Shown here: positions 22,708 through 35,400 of the stretch, one piece after another
Numbering within the stretch: the stretch's first letter is position 1
How the letters are laid out: the number at the start of each line of letters is the position of its first letter
Assembly (NCBI GenBank): GCA_947184155.2
Contig: CAMXCT020006569.1
Coordinates: 301,863-365,862, forward strand
DNA length: 64,000 nt
Reading direction: 5' to 3'
DNA from: Cladocopium goreaui
Taxonomy: Eukaryota; Sar; Dinophyceae; Suessiales; Symbiodiniaceae
Program-made: the position numbers and the translations under genes
The notes under the pieces: generated by a model
Database searches by the model: none
Told to the model about the DNA's origin: nothing
The model's input: only the letters and a program-made list of their open reading frames with translations

Positions 22708-23101
22708 GCTTCCAAATTGGCACCGACAAAACCAAAGAAGGCCCGAGGTTTGGTACCAATTTACTTTAATGCACATTTGAGCTGTATTAAAAACCCGGTA
22801 ATACTCAGCTATGTATTCGGTGATCCTTGGTGCATAATTCGCTGCATCGCCGCACCTAATTCTGGCTTTAAACTGTTTGAGGGTAGTCCATTTAGGTGGG
22901 GAACGACATCTGGAACGACATCTGAAACGACATCCAAATCATACATAGACATATATGAGTTACGGTCAGAATACCTGTAATTGAGTTTAGTATTGAGGGG
23001 TCCAAAGTTTCTAATGAGTTATAGAAAAGCATGGAAAACGATATGGCCCCCATGTGATGCTTCACATCCTGATCAGCTTCTTCGCTTGGTAGCCCATAGT
23101 C

Positions 23102-25729
23102 ATGACCAACCAGTGGGTTGTCGAAGAGCGCATGCGCATGAGTGGAAAGAACGTTGGCCAGATCTACAGTGCCTGGGCTGTATGTGTTCTGTGGATTTCA
23201 ACGTCGGATGGAACGATTGCAACGCTTGAGAAATGGAGGACTGGATGATGAGAACTCTGGCTCAGGGAGCAGCTCTTCAGATTCCGACAGCACAGACACA
23301 GAACAAAGTGATCATTGATGTGGAAAAAAAATCAGAGCATGTCGTTTGCATTGCCAGCACTCAAAATCCATTCCTTTGATGGGCATTTCAAACGGCTGGA
23401 ATGGAGGATTTGTACCCCGTTCAGGACCATATTTTTAGGTAATTATCCTTCACCTAGCCTTATATAAACATATATGACCCTTTTCCATTTTCTGAACACA
23501 ATACAAAACAATCATTCATAGTTCTATTTCTCCGTATCTCAAAAGCATCCAAGATTCCGTCTGGCGATATTAATATATAATCTGGAAATGTGGAGGTCCT
23601 ATTGTAACATGAAGACCGCCGCATGGAATTACGATGATTTGTGGTTGGGATCAGCATTTTCAAACGGGGTTTTTAATACGACTCATTTAATGATATTTAA
23701 TGGCAATTTATCACTCTTGGGGGGTAACTTGTAACATCTTGTGACCCTCCCAGTTGTGGCTTTGTTCAGTGCAGGCTCCGATTGGCAACTTTGAGATTGG
23801 CGGCTTGGACACTGTCAAGGCGTCCGTTTTTGGGCTGCGGCAACTCCCCATCCTTCGGGCTGATCCATGGAATCCATGGGTTCGCAGGACCTACCTGAAG
23901 TGATCCATGTGGAGCCCGGGGCTTGGGTGGAAACTGATGGGACAATCATGGGAATCGTTGAGAATAACATTTGAGAATAACATTTGTTCCATTCAACTGT
24001 TCCATTCAACTTGCCATAGATTGGTGTATCTCCCATTTCTGGGCAGATCCAGATTCGCTTTCTTTGTGCAATGTTATGCTACTCCGATTTGATAGGCATC
24101 GTCCAAACCACAGCCACAGGATAGCAGGGGGCATTGGTGCTCTGACACTGAGGCACTATGTTCAGCTCAGCGTCCATCAGGCCCTGGAGTCTCCTGTCTG
24201 ATGATCACAACCATCCCTTCGCATTGTTGCTACTGCGTGTGCCATGGTCAGTTGGATTGTCTACCCATTAGGATTCCAAAGGGTGGGATGACCCATATGT
24301 TTTGACCATGGCACAAGATGGCATAAGCGTATGTGTGATGCATTGCCTAGAACCTGACATGTCACGTCCTGTCACGTCCTGTCATGTCCTGTCACGTCCT
24401 GTCACGTCCCATGTTTCAGCTTTGAGGCTTTTGAATGACCTCCAGGAAGTCTACCAAAAGGCCTGGCCAGATCGGCCAGGAAGCGAAGCGGACAGATCGT
24501 ATTCGCGTGCTGTTGCCTTGTGGGAATTCAGAATTGAATACAAGTACCAATCCAATTCAATCCATGCCCATTTTTCTGATCTGACATCAGTTCAGATCCT
24601 TTCCAGGCTCACATACAGAAGAAATTGGCCGAACTACAGAAGTTCCTTGGCAGAAACAGAACCACTCAATATTCATATCTTCTCAGTGGAACCTGCTAGC
24701 ACCTCAGGTCGTTCATCGACGAAGAACGGGATGTACGTCACTACGGCCTGCGTGTGGTGACTTGGCTCCGTCCAATTGATGGTTGATCAACCGGATCCAG
24801 ATTTTCCCATGAATTTTCCCATGGATTTTCCATGCGAAAATAGCCACCGGGAGGTATACACTCTCTGCATCTTGGTCGCTGAGATCATTTCTTGATCCCA
24901 GGAAGAGATTGTGGAGTCCGATCGACAACCTATTTTGGAGAAATTTGGTTTCAAGACTGTCCTAGATCCTGGGACTCAACTCGTGAGGGTTCTTCGCTTT
25001 GGCGAAAATAGGCTGACTCTTTGTCGGACAGCCAAAGGAATTCTTTCTTCCTATCGACGCGATGCAAACACTGTTTTTTTCCCCTTGTAGTGGCCTCAGT
25101 CGCCAAGCGAACTAAGAATATCCTGGTTGATCTGACTTGATCATTGGCCTGTCACGTCGTGTACTTGATTTCTACCAAGGAAATGTATAACGCCTTTGTC
25201 GGAGCAGATGCGGACGAACGAGTCGTGGCAAAGCAGAAGGATGTTTTCGCTCTGTTTCTGGGCGTATTGTGTGTATTGTGTGCGATATTTGGGCGAATCG
25301 GCGAATCATCTGATCATCTGTACTTCCACAAAGTTTTTAGGCAGTGTTTGCTGGCAAGCCCCTTGCCAAAGAAATGGTAGTAGCAGTAGTGGTAATCCTC
25401 AGTGAAATTCAATGGATGTTCGAATTTGCAAGATGTTCCAAGATATTCTGTGCGTCTTCGACTTCCAATTCTTGTCAGGGTGTTGGGCAGCAATGGGTTT
25501 TCAAACTGGGTCAGGCTTGGACACAACTTCGAGTGGCATCCGAAGTCTTCCAAGGTGTGTGTTTTTTTTGAAAACAGATGTGCCACTTGAAGCTGATCCA
25601 GCTTTGTAGCAAGGAGGCTTTGATCCTGGTTCAGCTTTGCCAGAACCCCTAGCAGCTTTGCCTGACAGTAGTGCCGTCCACGGAATGGAGGACTGTGGCA
25701 GTGCTGAAGCGAACACTTGCCGAGCATGA
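23102..25729 (+). CDS. Gene E: uncharacterised protein, nine exons
   Basis: Start ATG at 23,102 follows an AG (catag|tc) that could be the trans-splice site. Exons: 23102-23179 (MTNQWVVEERMRMSGKN...), 23775-~23819 (APIGNFEIGGLDTVK), 23888-23940 (DLPEVIHVEPGAWVETD), 24446-24508, 24708-24756 (SFIDEERDVRHYGLRV), 24902-24982 (EEIVESDRQPILEKFG...), 25180-25239 (EMYNAFVGADADERVVAKQ), 25479-25554 (GVGQQWVFKLGQAWTQLR...), 25614-25729 (...GSAEANTCRA, stop). All junctions agree in phase and the joined length is 621 nt (206 residues). The second exon's end is the least certain. Donors are GT, GC and GA. It is an acidic, soluble protein; no family recognised. The exon-by-exon phase agreement makes a real gene likely. 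Confidence 0.6.
24359..24410 (+). repeat. 10 bp tandem repeat (gtcacgtcct x5)
   Basis: Five head-to-tail copies of gtcacgtcct or a one-base variant lie inside an intron of gene E. Confidence 0.85.
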
Positions 25730-27084
25730 AATGTAAAAACATGTGGCATGTGTGCCACTCCTAACCGGTGTAAGAGATGCAGCCTGTTTGTACATTCGCA
25801 GCTGAGAATGTGGTACAGCCTTCCAGGAGGATGTGGCTGCGCTGGTTTGATTTGATAGCTCTTGCCATTGCGCTTAAAAAAGGCGGCCTATTGCTCCGAA
25901 ACTATCCGAAACTTCCAAACAACATCAAACAGTGTCTGTGGTTCAACACCTCCATTCATTTTCTGCGTATCTTTGTTACCAAAAGGGCCCTTCGTTCATC
26001 AACCTGAGGCTGATGAGAAAGCAGAATCAAGTTCGTGAGGTAGCCTGGCTGGGCCTGGCTGGTGGTGTGTTGGACCCATAGCTTTGCCTCTTTGAACAAT
26101 TCAAGATCTACCCTCTGGCCATTTAACATAGCCATGGAAAATGTACGTTAAATAACCAGAGGGTTGCATTGGTGAAACATGATGAACCAAATGTAAACCA
26201 TGCACTGATAAAATCGAAAGATTTTCATTCGTCGCGTCAAAACGAGTGAGGTCCTTCAGATACCTCACCCAAGTCACGATAAAAGCAATAACTCGCCTAT
26301 CAAGTCAGACCCGGGATCTTCAAGAAGTGAGTTGGGTCCAGGTCGCTTTTTCCCCCTTCATTCCAACTTGTTCCAAGAAAATACAACCGGATGTTGCCCG
26401 GGAAACTTGTGCATTTCAGCATTTCAGGGCCTCTGAAAGTTGCCATTTGCAATGCCCTCGAGGTGGAGGAATCACTGCTGTTGTCATGGCCAAACTGCTT
26501 GTCATTGCTACCAACAAGATCATCAGTATGCATCATTACTACATTACGCATCAATGATTATCAGTACTAAGAGGAATGTTCATCCTAACTACTAGCAATA
26601 AGAATAAGAATGTAACACAATAAATGTAAGACAATATCTACTCAACAATAATCACACAATGGTATCACAGCTTATCATTGGCATGGAGATGGATCGACAC
26701 CTACCACACTTGGGTGGGAACATCCATTGGTCTCTCATCTGAGGCCTTGGCAACAGCAAGGAGAAGGCTTACATCAAGGCTGGGATGGATCAAATCGTAT
26801 TGGTTTCCATATCAATGATCGACGTAGCGGCTATCTGCTGAAGGACTCCATCTTTGTTTCCGTTTCTCCGCTCAAGGTGTTTGGCTGAAGTTGGAGATTT
26901 GGGCCAAAGGAGGCTGCCGAGTTCTTGTTTGTCGATCACACTGGGCTGCTGTTTCTAACCAAGCAGTAACATCGGCCAGGAGCATGCAGCAATACATAGC
27001 AATACAATTCTGGAAGATTACCGTCCGAGATGAACAGTGCTGCCGAGCCCCTGTCTAGCCTGTCTGAATACCACCATTGTTCAG
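25730..27084. other. No confident gene; scattered exon-like pieces
   Basis: Short segments near 26,430-26,480 (LKVAICNALEVEE), 26,844-26,876 (DSIFVSVSPLK) and 26,892-26,968 (frame with FGPKEAAEFLFVDHTG and a stop) look coding, but several frames compete and they could not be joined. They may be 5' exons of gene J. A small inverted-repeat element lies at 26,110-26,164. Confidence 0.35.
26110..26164. mobile_element. 55 bp MITE-like inverted repeat
   Basis: accctctggccatttaac (26110-26127) faces gttaaataaccagagggt (26147-26164), an 18 bp terminal inverted repeat with two mismatches. The same termini occur at 52,906-52,988, and half-copies near 8,040 and 56,250. Confidence 0.6.
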
Positions 27085-28276
27085 GCCTCGTCTCCTCTGC
27101 GAAGGCTGTGCCACGGGCCAGTGCAGCTATTTCTGCGGCAATGGCTACAGGTGAAGCCATGGCTTTTGCACCTGGCCGGGCAGCGTTGTCCTACATGATG
27201 CAGGGGAGCCTGACTCGGAATGGGAACCATTGGGAACTCAGGTGGGACCCCAGGTCTTCCAGACAGTTTTGGGTGTGTTGACCGCAGTCTCAGCTCTGGG
27301 GTTTTTGGGGAGCCCCAAAGCCTCGAGGGCGCAAGACAAGGGGTGCTTGGACAGTGTCGACTTCAACCAGATGACTCGAACTGCAGCACGATATATGTTC
27401 AAGTCGATCTGGACAGAGTTGCTGCCAGCTAAATTAACAGACCATATGCATCCATACAGCAATGCAATGCGAGAAAGACTGAAAGACTCAACAGAATGCA
27501 GAATGCCTCGGATCGAGAACACAATTTTTGAATGACAAACCAATAAACAAATTTTAAGGACCCCTCTATAGTCATCCTCATGCTGCAGCTTGGTTTCCAG
27601 AAATAAAGCTGCATGTTTTAGTCAATCTCTGAAATCTAGTAGTGGATGCTTCTTGGGATGATTCTTGGCACCTAAAAGCAATGTCAGATGGTTTTTGGAT
27701 GTTTTTGGTGTTTATCAAAAACATTTTTTGATGTTTTCAGGTGTCTTACATGAAATATCTCAAAGGTTTTTGGTGTTTTCTGATGATCCGCTGATGGTGG
27801 ACTGCTTCCATGCTCTGCGAAGTTAACGATGGACATGGAGAGCTGCGACATCTCGTACCCGCTGAATGAGGAGGCTCAGGCATGGCAGAAACAGACCTGA
27901 AGGGAGCTGTGGGGCTACCCCAAAAACGGCTATTTATATCTATTTATCATTATTTATCTGGAGAACATGATGATTAACCAATGGATTTAGGGCTTAGTTA
28001 TTTTCAGACATGGCCATGTAGATGAGATTGTGTTTTTGAGTATTGTTGTATTTTGTTTCACTCAGATTTTGCTGCTACTAATCGAAAGATGCAGGCCTTT
28101 TCACGAAACTGATTCTTGGAATGGTTCATCTCCTAATTTTTCTTGGAATTGCCAAGCAAGACAAATTGGAGTTTCGTGCTCCACCCCTCCATTCGCTGCA
28201 CTTTCTTTTGTTCAGGCGCGTAGCCTTTGGCGCCGGCGTTGCCCATCTTGGTCCCGGTCAGCTGGGCAAGACTTGA
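27085..28276 (+). CDS. Gene J: 3' exons of a probable membrane protein
   Basis: Exons 27085-27152 (LVSSAKAVPRASAAISAAMAT), 27242-27342 (VGPQVFQTVLGVLTAVSAL, then GFLGSPKASR) and 28216-28276 (VAFGAGVAHLGPGQLGKT, stop TGA) join in phase through a GA and a GT donor. The middle exon encodes a hydrophobic segment long enough to span a membrane; the Ala/Ser-rich exon before it resembles a targeting region. No family recognised and no start found. The GA donor at 27,153 was chosen for phase; other frames are open in the first exon. Confidence 0.4.
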
Positions 28277-29127
28277 GTTTTTGTGACGAAATTTGAAGAT
28301 ATGCAGAGAGAATTAGTGGCTGCTTGTAGATGCTTGTAGCTTGTTACCCCATTTTGATTCATTTTGCGTTTCGAAGGAATTTGGATGTTCGGAGTGATGG
28401 ATTGCAGGCTAAGATACATCCTCCTGGCAATTGGTGGCGCGTGTGTTCTTTTGGGGATAGTCTTGCTGTGCGTCTGGCTCCTCGGCTTAGAATTAGATGC
28501 TGAGCTGATTGCCATGAGTCGACAGCAAAGAAGTTGCCATGTACACATTTCCAGTCGCCATCAGTCGCCATTCGCAAAAAGTTAGGGATGCAAACAGCGC
28601 TGTTCGTCATGGTGAGACTGGATCGTTCGACAAATGTTACCATTTGCCTTGAAGACTTTGTCGAACTCCAGGCTGTACAGGTCCCCGCAGCACCCCTTGC
28701 ATCCAGCTAGACATAGACGTGCGATTCTCGATCTTTCCACATAGGTATCATACATATTATATATATAATACAATAATAATAATACGTATATAAATGTATA
28801 TAATATGTATTCTATATCATATATCTCAACTGGGAAGACATACAGGAATGGGTCAAGACCCAACCATTTGAATGCTAGGATTGACGTCAAGTCCCCATTT
28901 TGATATGCACTTCCAGTGAAGGCACGGCGGCTCACCTCGCCCCTTTCCTGTGTCTACAGAGACGACAACGGAATATCCGCAGCCACTCTGCAAAGGCAAG
29001 GGGAAAGCTGTCAGAAAACCAGAACATTCCGAAGCAGAACTGGTGTGTCTGAAAATGAGGGAAACCAATGTGATCAACCAGTGTATGGAATGCAGTATCT
29101 TACTTTCAGACAAGACCAACTTTCATT
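28277..29127. other. Non-coding, TA-rich stretch
   Basis: A TA-rich stretch lies at about 28,750-28,820. An open + frame near 28,364-28,585 contains a hydrophobic run but has no splice support. Confidence 0.4.
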
Positions 29128-29616
29128 TCAATGACTTGTAGTGCATGATGACCTTATGCAGGTGCCAATATCTCTGGAGTGTCTGGTGCGGCAGCTTGTT
29201 TTTGCCTCTACGGTGGGAGGCCCGCTTGGCTCGCTGACATTTGATGCTTCCGTGGTTGTTCTCAACGTGGTTTCATGCAAAAGTAAAGCCCTGATGCGGC
29301 CGCTCTTTTTCAGCTCTTTTTCAATCAAAGAGAGCAAGTCTCGCAAATAATGGCATCCCATGTAATCTATGTGACAATATCTGACAATATCCGACATGCT
29401 GCCGTTCCCATCCCAAGTTCGGTTGATGATAGCCATTTCCATCATGTGGTGCAAGAACCGCATCGTACTGGGAGGTGCTTGCAGCACTTTCATTGCGGAG
29501 AATCTGTCCCGCATTGCCAAGAGTTGCATTGTGGAGAGCATTCGTTGGAGATGACGCAGTCTGTGACGTCCTTCTTCAACATCAGGAGGGGCGATTTCAA
29601 GCTCTTGTTCTTGTTG
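29128..29616 (-). CDS. Exon-like ORF on the - strand, helical
   Basis: A single - strand frame is open for about 160 codons, from a stop at 29,617-29,619 to the stop at 29,128. It contains VEEGRHRLRHLQRM, FLHHMMEMAIINRTW and RDLLSLIEKELKKSGRIRAL, which read like a real helical protein. No partner exon was found on this strand and no family is recognised. It may be a large exon, a retro-copied fragment or a decayed gene, similar in character to the - strand block at 21-22 kb. Confidence 0.35.
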   Translation of the reverse strand, partial: QQEQELEIAPPDVEEGRHRLRHLQRMLSTMQLLAMRDRFSAMKVLQAPPSTMRFLHHMMEMAIINRTWDGNGSMSDIVRYCHIDYMGCHYLRDLLSLIEKELKKSGRIRALLLHETTLRTTTEASNVSEPSGPPTVEAKTSCRTRHSRDIGTCIRSSCTTSH

Positions 29617-29693
29617 TCACTGGTGTTTAGTTTCAACAAATGTTTCCAAGAAGGTTCAAGAACTCAGTATTAGTATCTTCCCTTTGTTTTCAG

Positions 29694-30786
29694 CCGTTTA
29701 CTCTAGAGCATTGCACTTGGCCTTTTGATATCGGGATTGCGCGCATGGCAAGGCACACCAGTGACGTCTTGAGTATCCCCGTGGAGCGTTTCCGAGATAT
29801 CAAGAAGCTGGCGGTGGACTGCGCCTTGTTCTTGATGCGGTGCTTTGTAGAATAGGGGCACCGGGGCACCCCCAACTCCCGAACCACAATTGGGGAGCCC
29901 ATGGGAGCCCTCATTAAAAATTGACTTCGATATATGCTTTGATGATTTTGGGAGTCTGCCATTTTTCTGGACCCAGGCATGTGGCTATGAGCGACACCCA
30001 TGTCTTGTTGAGGCCCTGATCATGCTGAGCAACTTCTCACCGAGATGGTGGCAGTGGGTAGACGCGTTACTTGTTTGCGCTAACAACCAGCAGTGTTTTA
30101 AGGCTTTGATAATTATAGAAATGAATATAGATGATGCATTAGATGCGCTGTTTTCATTTCTGCATTCTTCATCTCCATATTTAGGTCTTTGCTGAATATA
30201 TCGGTGGAACGCCGGAGTGGCAATGCGTGCATTTGCAACTTGGCTTCTTCGATTTGGTATGAATCTGCACTGCTATCCGATTGCTATCCGTGGAAACCCT
30301 CTAACATCAGATGTTAAGCTGTTGTGCAGTTCGTGTGTGCGACTATGATTGATAGTGTATGCGTGTTTTTGCACCGCTGCTGGGTGGTTGTGATAAGACC
30401 GTCCCATTTTCAGAGTAATCATGTAACCATTTTATTTGACCAATCCCAACTGCAATCATAAGATTTTGGCTTGTACATCAAAACAAAGGTCTAGATTTTA
30501 GTTAACTTCAGATATATATTTGTTACTGGTTGGTGAATTCAGTTACAGTAATTAGGTCTCCAAGTTTTTTGGTGAGTCAACCAGTTATAACATGTTATAA
30601 CCATATTATATATATAAAACATTTATAACCTAAGTTCATCTCCATTTTTTTTGTGGTTTCCGCCGCAGGTATCCCTACATCAGCGTCCCCTGGCTCCATC
30701 TGCACACCTTCGTTGGTGCGGTGAAGGAGGAGCATCTGCCGAGCGTTCCGCCCCGGGCGGCCTGTGCCCATGCCACAGCGCCATAG
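29694..30786 (+). CDS. Gene K: 3' exons of an uncharacterised gene
   Basis: Exons 29694-29813 (HCTWPFDIGIARMARHTSD...RFRDIKKLA), 30185-30234 (VFAEYIGGTPEWQCVH) and 30669-30786 (YPYISVPWLHLHTFVGAVKE, then PSVPPRAACAHATAP and stop TAG) join in phase; the second donor is GC. Aromatic-rich C-terminus. The first junction (GT after KKLA) is less certain because the frame continues to a stop at 29,853. No family recognised; the 5' end is unknown. Confidence 0.4.
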
Positions 30787-30835
30787 CTATATAATGCTAT
30801 ATATATATAATGATTATATATGGCTATATGGCTAT

Positions 30836-30922
30836 ATTCACGTCGCTTCGCGACGGCAACCGCCCGCACCGCATCGTTCTCTTCTACTGCCATTGTTCTC
30901 TTCTATTGCCGTCGCTCCGCGA
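30836..30922. repeat. Pair of GTCGC-N3-GCGAC hairpins
   Basis: gtcgcttcgcgac (30,841) and gtcgctccgcgac (30,910) are 5 bp stem, 3 base loop hairpins in a locally duplicated context (tcgttctcttctactgcc / ttgttctcttctattgcc). Confidence 0.5.
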
Positions 30923-31130
30923 CAAGAACCCCTGTGCGGCCGCCACGGTTTGAACGATGTTGTTCTCACACCTTCGCGACCGCTCGTAACTGCCAATGAT
31001 GTCGGCCATTGAGACCAAAAACATCCGAAAGTACTGATTGTCGGAAAAAAAAAAGGCGAAGAATTTGATAGCCATGTATAGCGGACCAACGCAGTTCAAA
31101 AAATAACGAAAAACATGAAAAAACGGCGAA

Positions 31131-31640
31131 ATTGCTGTTATTTACAGTGTTTTTGCGCGGTGAGAAGCAGAAACCACTGCAAATACCATGGTTTTTGAGG
31201 GTCAGGTGGCCAAAAACACTGTAATTTACAGTGTTTTTTTAACCAACGTCAAAAAACACTGGTATTTACGATGTTTTCATTCACACCGTAACATAAAACA
31301 GCGTAATTTACGAGGTTTTTGGAAGTTTTGAAGCTAGCCGTCAAGCATGCAGAAAACAGAAAAACACTGTAAAAACCAGTGTTTCTGCTATCACAAAACG
31401 ACGAAAATCAGTCCGAAAACGGGTCCAAAAACTCAAAAATCCGCCTCCGGGCCAGGCCACCTGCGGAACCGCAAAAAAAGATGTTGCAAACCAAAAAATT
31501 GAGGTCAAAAAGTTGAAAAACACGGGTTTTTTTCACTTTTCGCTTGCCGATTTTGGACGGGCGCGTTCACGAACAGGTGTCTTCCGTACTGTTTTTTACA
31601 GTGTTTTTTGAAGGCGAGCGTCACGACCTATCAAAAACAG
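31131..31640. repeat. Cluster of ACACTGTAA...TTACAGTGT palindromes
   Basis: At least seven degenerate palindromic words lie here. The best is 31212-31238, two 13 nt arms (aaaaacactgtaa / ttacagtgttttt) around one T. Others are near 31,135, 31,167, 31,250, 31,295, 31,362 and 31,585. The same family recurs at 61,170-61,470. Confidence 0.7.
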
Positions 31641-32446
31641 GAGGTTTTGGCCGAAAAATGGGACCCCCCCCCAGGTAAACCTGTAACCTTTTACGAGTGC
31701 CATCCGGAAGATCACGCCCCAGCACCTTCGGTGCGGGCGGATTTCCATTCACAAGTGGAATATGATGGAATGGAGTTTTGCCATCATTTTAATAAAAAAT
31801 GTATAACATGACATTGAGAAATAGCCCACAATTGATGGCCGGTTTGATAGGGAACATGTGGGAGAATGATTCACCAGTGGAAGGAATCCGGTTTTGCCAC
31901 AATTTGAAGACAACCTATTTTGTGGAGGAAATTTGTTTGTTGAACAGATCCCTGATACAGGACTGACGGATACTTTGGGGCTCAAAAATGATTGAACACC
32001 AAAATTAACGGTTGCATACTCACTGTGAAAATGTGTGATTGTCTAGTATCTGATCATACTCACAGTGAACAAACATTGCTGTGAGATGAGCTTGTAAATA
32101 TTTGTAAATGACATTGCCCAGACGCTCATCTGAGGTGCCAGAGTCTGAAGCAGCAGCCACGATACTGGCGCTGGTTTGATATGAGTTCGTTTGTAGAATC
32201 AACTGAATCAGGCGATGTGTTTGCATAGTGCAGCATTGCGTTGTGGACTGCGCAAGGCGCTAGGCTGTCAGCATGTTGAGGGATCGCCACTCGAGGTGAG
32301 TCACTTGTGACACACAAGTGACTCATGTGGAGAAAGGTTTCGATTTCATAGCTGGGCATAACAAAGTTCAACTTGTGTAAATATGCCCAGCTTGTGTGCA
32401 AAGTTCACACTCAGACTCAACGCATCGCACCCTGTATCTCGAAAAG
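31641..32446. other. No gene recognised
   Basis: A poly-C tract lies near 31,664-31,673 just after the palindrome cluster. Upstream exons of gene I should lie here or further left but were not identified. Confidence 0.4.
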
Positions 32447-35400
32447 GTCAGCGGTTGGGAAGGGACCAATCGCATGCTGCGCCAGACGGCCCAAGGTGTG
32501 GGGTGGACGTGTCGCCACATTGCGGGCCGACGAATCACCGTTTGAGGCATGGTGAGTGAAAACCTCCAGATGTCCCAGCACGGTCACTGAAGTCAGTTTA
32601 AACATATGTAAAGGTTATACATAGCACATAGAATTTACGACCAGCAGCATTAAGTTCTGGATGTCCAAGCTCTGAAAGTCAGAGTTTCAAATCCCTTCCG
32701 ACATCCCAAAGATTTGATCCATTGAAACAGCCATGTTTTTTTCGCCAGGCTCCACTTGCCTTTGCTGCTTCCCAAGAAAGCCTCACGCTCCGCAGGACTC
32801 ACGGTGGCCGGTGAGGCGCGAGCCCCGGTTTTTTGTGTTGAGCTTGGTGATTCGGATGCATCTCTGGTTGGTGGTTTGGAACATGTTTTATTTTTCCATT
32901 GGGAATAATCATCATCCCAACTGACGAACTCCATCATTTTTCAGAGGGGTGGCTCAACCACCAACCAGATATTCTAGCTATATATACATCATTATACATC
33001 CTCTTCAATGGTCACAGTGTATCTACAGCAGGCGCGCGACTGGGAGCTTCACAAGCGCCGGCCGCAGTGCCGGTTGATGTTGACCTTGCCGTGGCGAAAC
33101 CTCTGCATAGCTCATCATAGCTCCGCTCGGATTTTCCCCGCTAATCGTTGCAAAGGTATTTCTTGAGTACGCACACATGAAGATTATGTATACTTATATA
33201 TATATACTATTAAACTGGTAGCAGAAGTCTATCCACCTCCAAGGTTGTTGTGGGGCCTCCCGACCCAAGGAATACCACCTCCTGATGGTGCTACAAGTCT
33301 GTTATACCAATGACCACCTGATCAAGCCACCCCTATGGCGCGCCCAACGTCAAAGGGCTTTTTGGTTCCACCTGCGACCCCCTGATCGATCCTGAGCCCT
33401 GTACAGCCACACATGTATATGTGCGTACCCTGCAACTGGCAATGTGACAGCTGGAACTGTGGAATTCACACTCGTAAAAAATTGTTCTTTTCCATAAAAA
33501 ATTGGTGTCTTCCAAGTGGCAAAACTGGGATTGACGTTCAACAGCTGGGCAATGACTAAGAGTTGCATCCCAAATAGGCCATACGGATCATGTCACAGTG
33601 TGTGCGGTTTTAGCGATTTGGTTCATCCACATTTGTTTCGTTCTCTTGTCTGCTCGGGCACGCAAAACCTCGTCGATGTCATGTATTATGCATCGCCCTT
33701 CATGCAGGAAACACCTTAGAGGAGTGCAATCCATGGTTTTTGTAAGGCAATCTGCTAGCTGCGCTGCAGAGTGAACCCATTTGATGACAATTCCATTTCG
33801 AAGGCGATCCTTTATGATCAGGGCTTCCAGCGTCGTACGATATTCTTGACATTGAGGAACTGTAGTCTTTTGAATCAAGTCATATAGGCTTTTGCAATCC
33901 ACAATGGCATATGATTCCGGACACATTGAAAGGCACTTATCAGGGTCTTTCCAAAGATCACTGGGTTGACACAACCATGACCATTGAACACGTAACCAGG
34001 ATAAGAGATCAACTGAACCACTGAGTGCATAGGTTTCTGAAGCCAACGTACTTCCCACAACTCGGGCAATCTTACGGGAGTACCACATCAATGGACTCAC
34101 TTGGCTGGACTGCCATTCGCCGATTTCCTTGGAAGCAGCTAGAATCAAGCACCCCTTTTGGGACTGAGAATTGGCACGGGTGGCGAACGAAGCGTCAGAA
34201 AAGGACACAAAACGCAAATCTTGGATTGGAATACTTTGAATCACAATTTTGGTTCCTTTATGTTGTTTAGCTTCAGTGAGGAGTCTGTTTCCATCCAAAA
34301 GATCTTTCACCTGTGCTGAGTTGATCTTTGCCTGAAGGAAGCTAAGTTTGGCCGACAAATCCGGCCGCGTGTTCGTAGCAGCATATTGGATACTACCCAC
34401 CAGACCTCGTAGGGCTTGTCTCTCCTTTTCGGTGATTAGCTCTTCGGGTGTGGTGCGTCTGTTTCGATCAATGTTGATTGGTGGTATATCTTCGATATAT
34501 TTCTGTTGATCCAGTTCAATTGAACCATCCCAATTCTGATGAATATGGATTCCTGTAAACGTGAAATCATCTTGCAGCTTGCTTCCAAATGGATATCTGG
34601 CCTCCAGTTGTTGTATGGCACGATTAAACGTGTCATCTCCGGCTCCCAAACCATCATCCACATGAATACCAACCAAACCGTGAATACCTGATTGACCTTT
34701 CTTAGGCAGCACAAAGGTACAGGGATCCAGAGGAGACATCACAAAACCCAGTGACACAAGAGCATTTTTCAGCTCTTCGTACCAGAGCAATGGAGCATTG
34801 CATAGCCCATAGGCGCTTTTGAGTAGCTCACAGCACTCCCAGGGTTCCAGCTTCATCATCGTACGCATTTCTGCTGGAGGCTCCATTCCTAAGACTCTGC
34901 CATCCTCACGGCTACCCCTTAAGAAGGCAGTTTGGATGTCAAAACTTCGCAAACGCCATCGGGCTGAGGCAGCATATTGCATGATGAGAACTCTGGCATC
35001 ACGTCCCATGGTTGGACTGTCGCGAGCCATCTCATCTAGCTGGGGATCTTCATATCCCAGGATGACTAGCCGAGCTTTAGGTTTGTGAGTAGCAGCCGAA
35101 GGATCTGTGGGATTGGGTTCAAGAGGTTTCCATGTCAATACCCATCTAGATCGCAGGATTTGTTCTGCAGGAATTTGACTTCTGGCTATTCTGCGGACAG
35201 TTTCCGTCGATAGCCATGATGAGATCTCTTTTGATTTTGCATTTTGGAACAACAGCTTATCACTGGGAGAAAGATCCTTCTCACGCACTTCGGAGCGTTG
35301 CTTCTTAGCGCTTGATGCAAGAAAGGCAATCTGATCGCCATAAGTTTGTTCAGTGCAATGTTGGATTTCATCAACGGACAACAGAATCTCCATTTCATAA

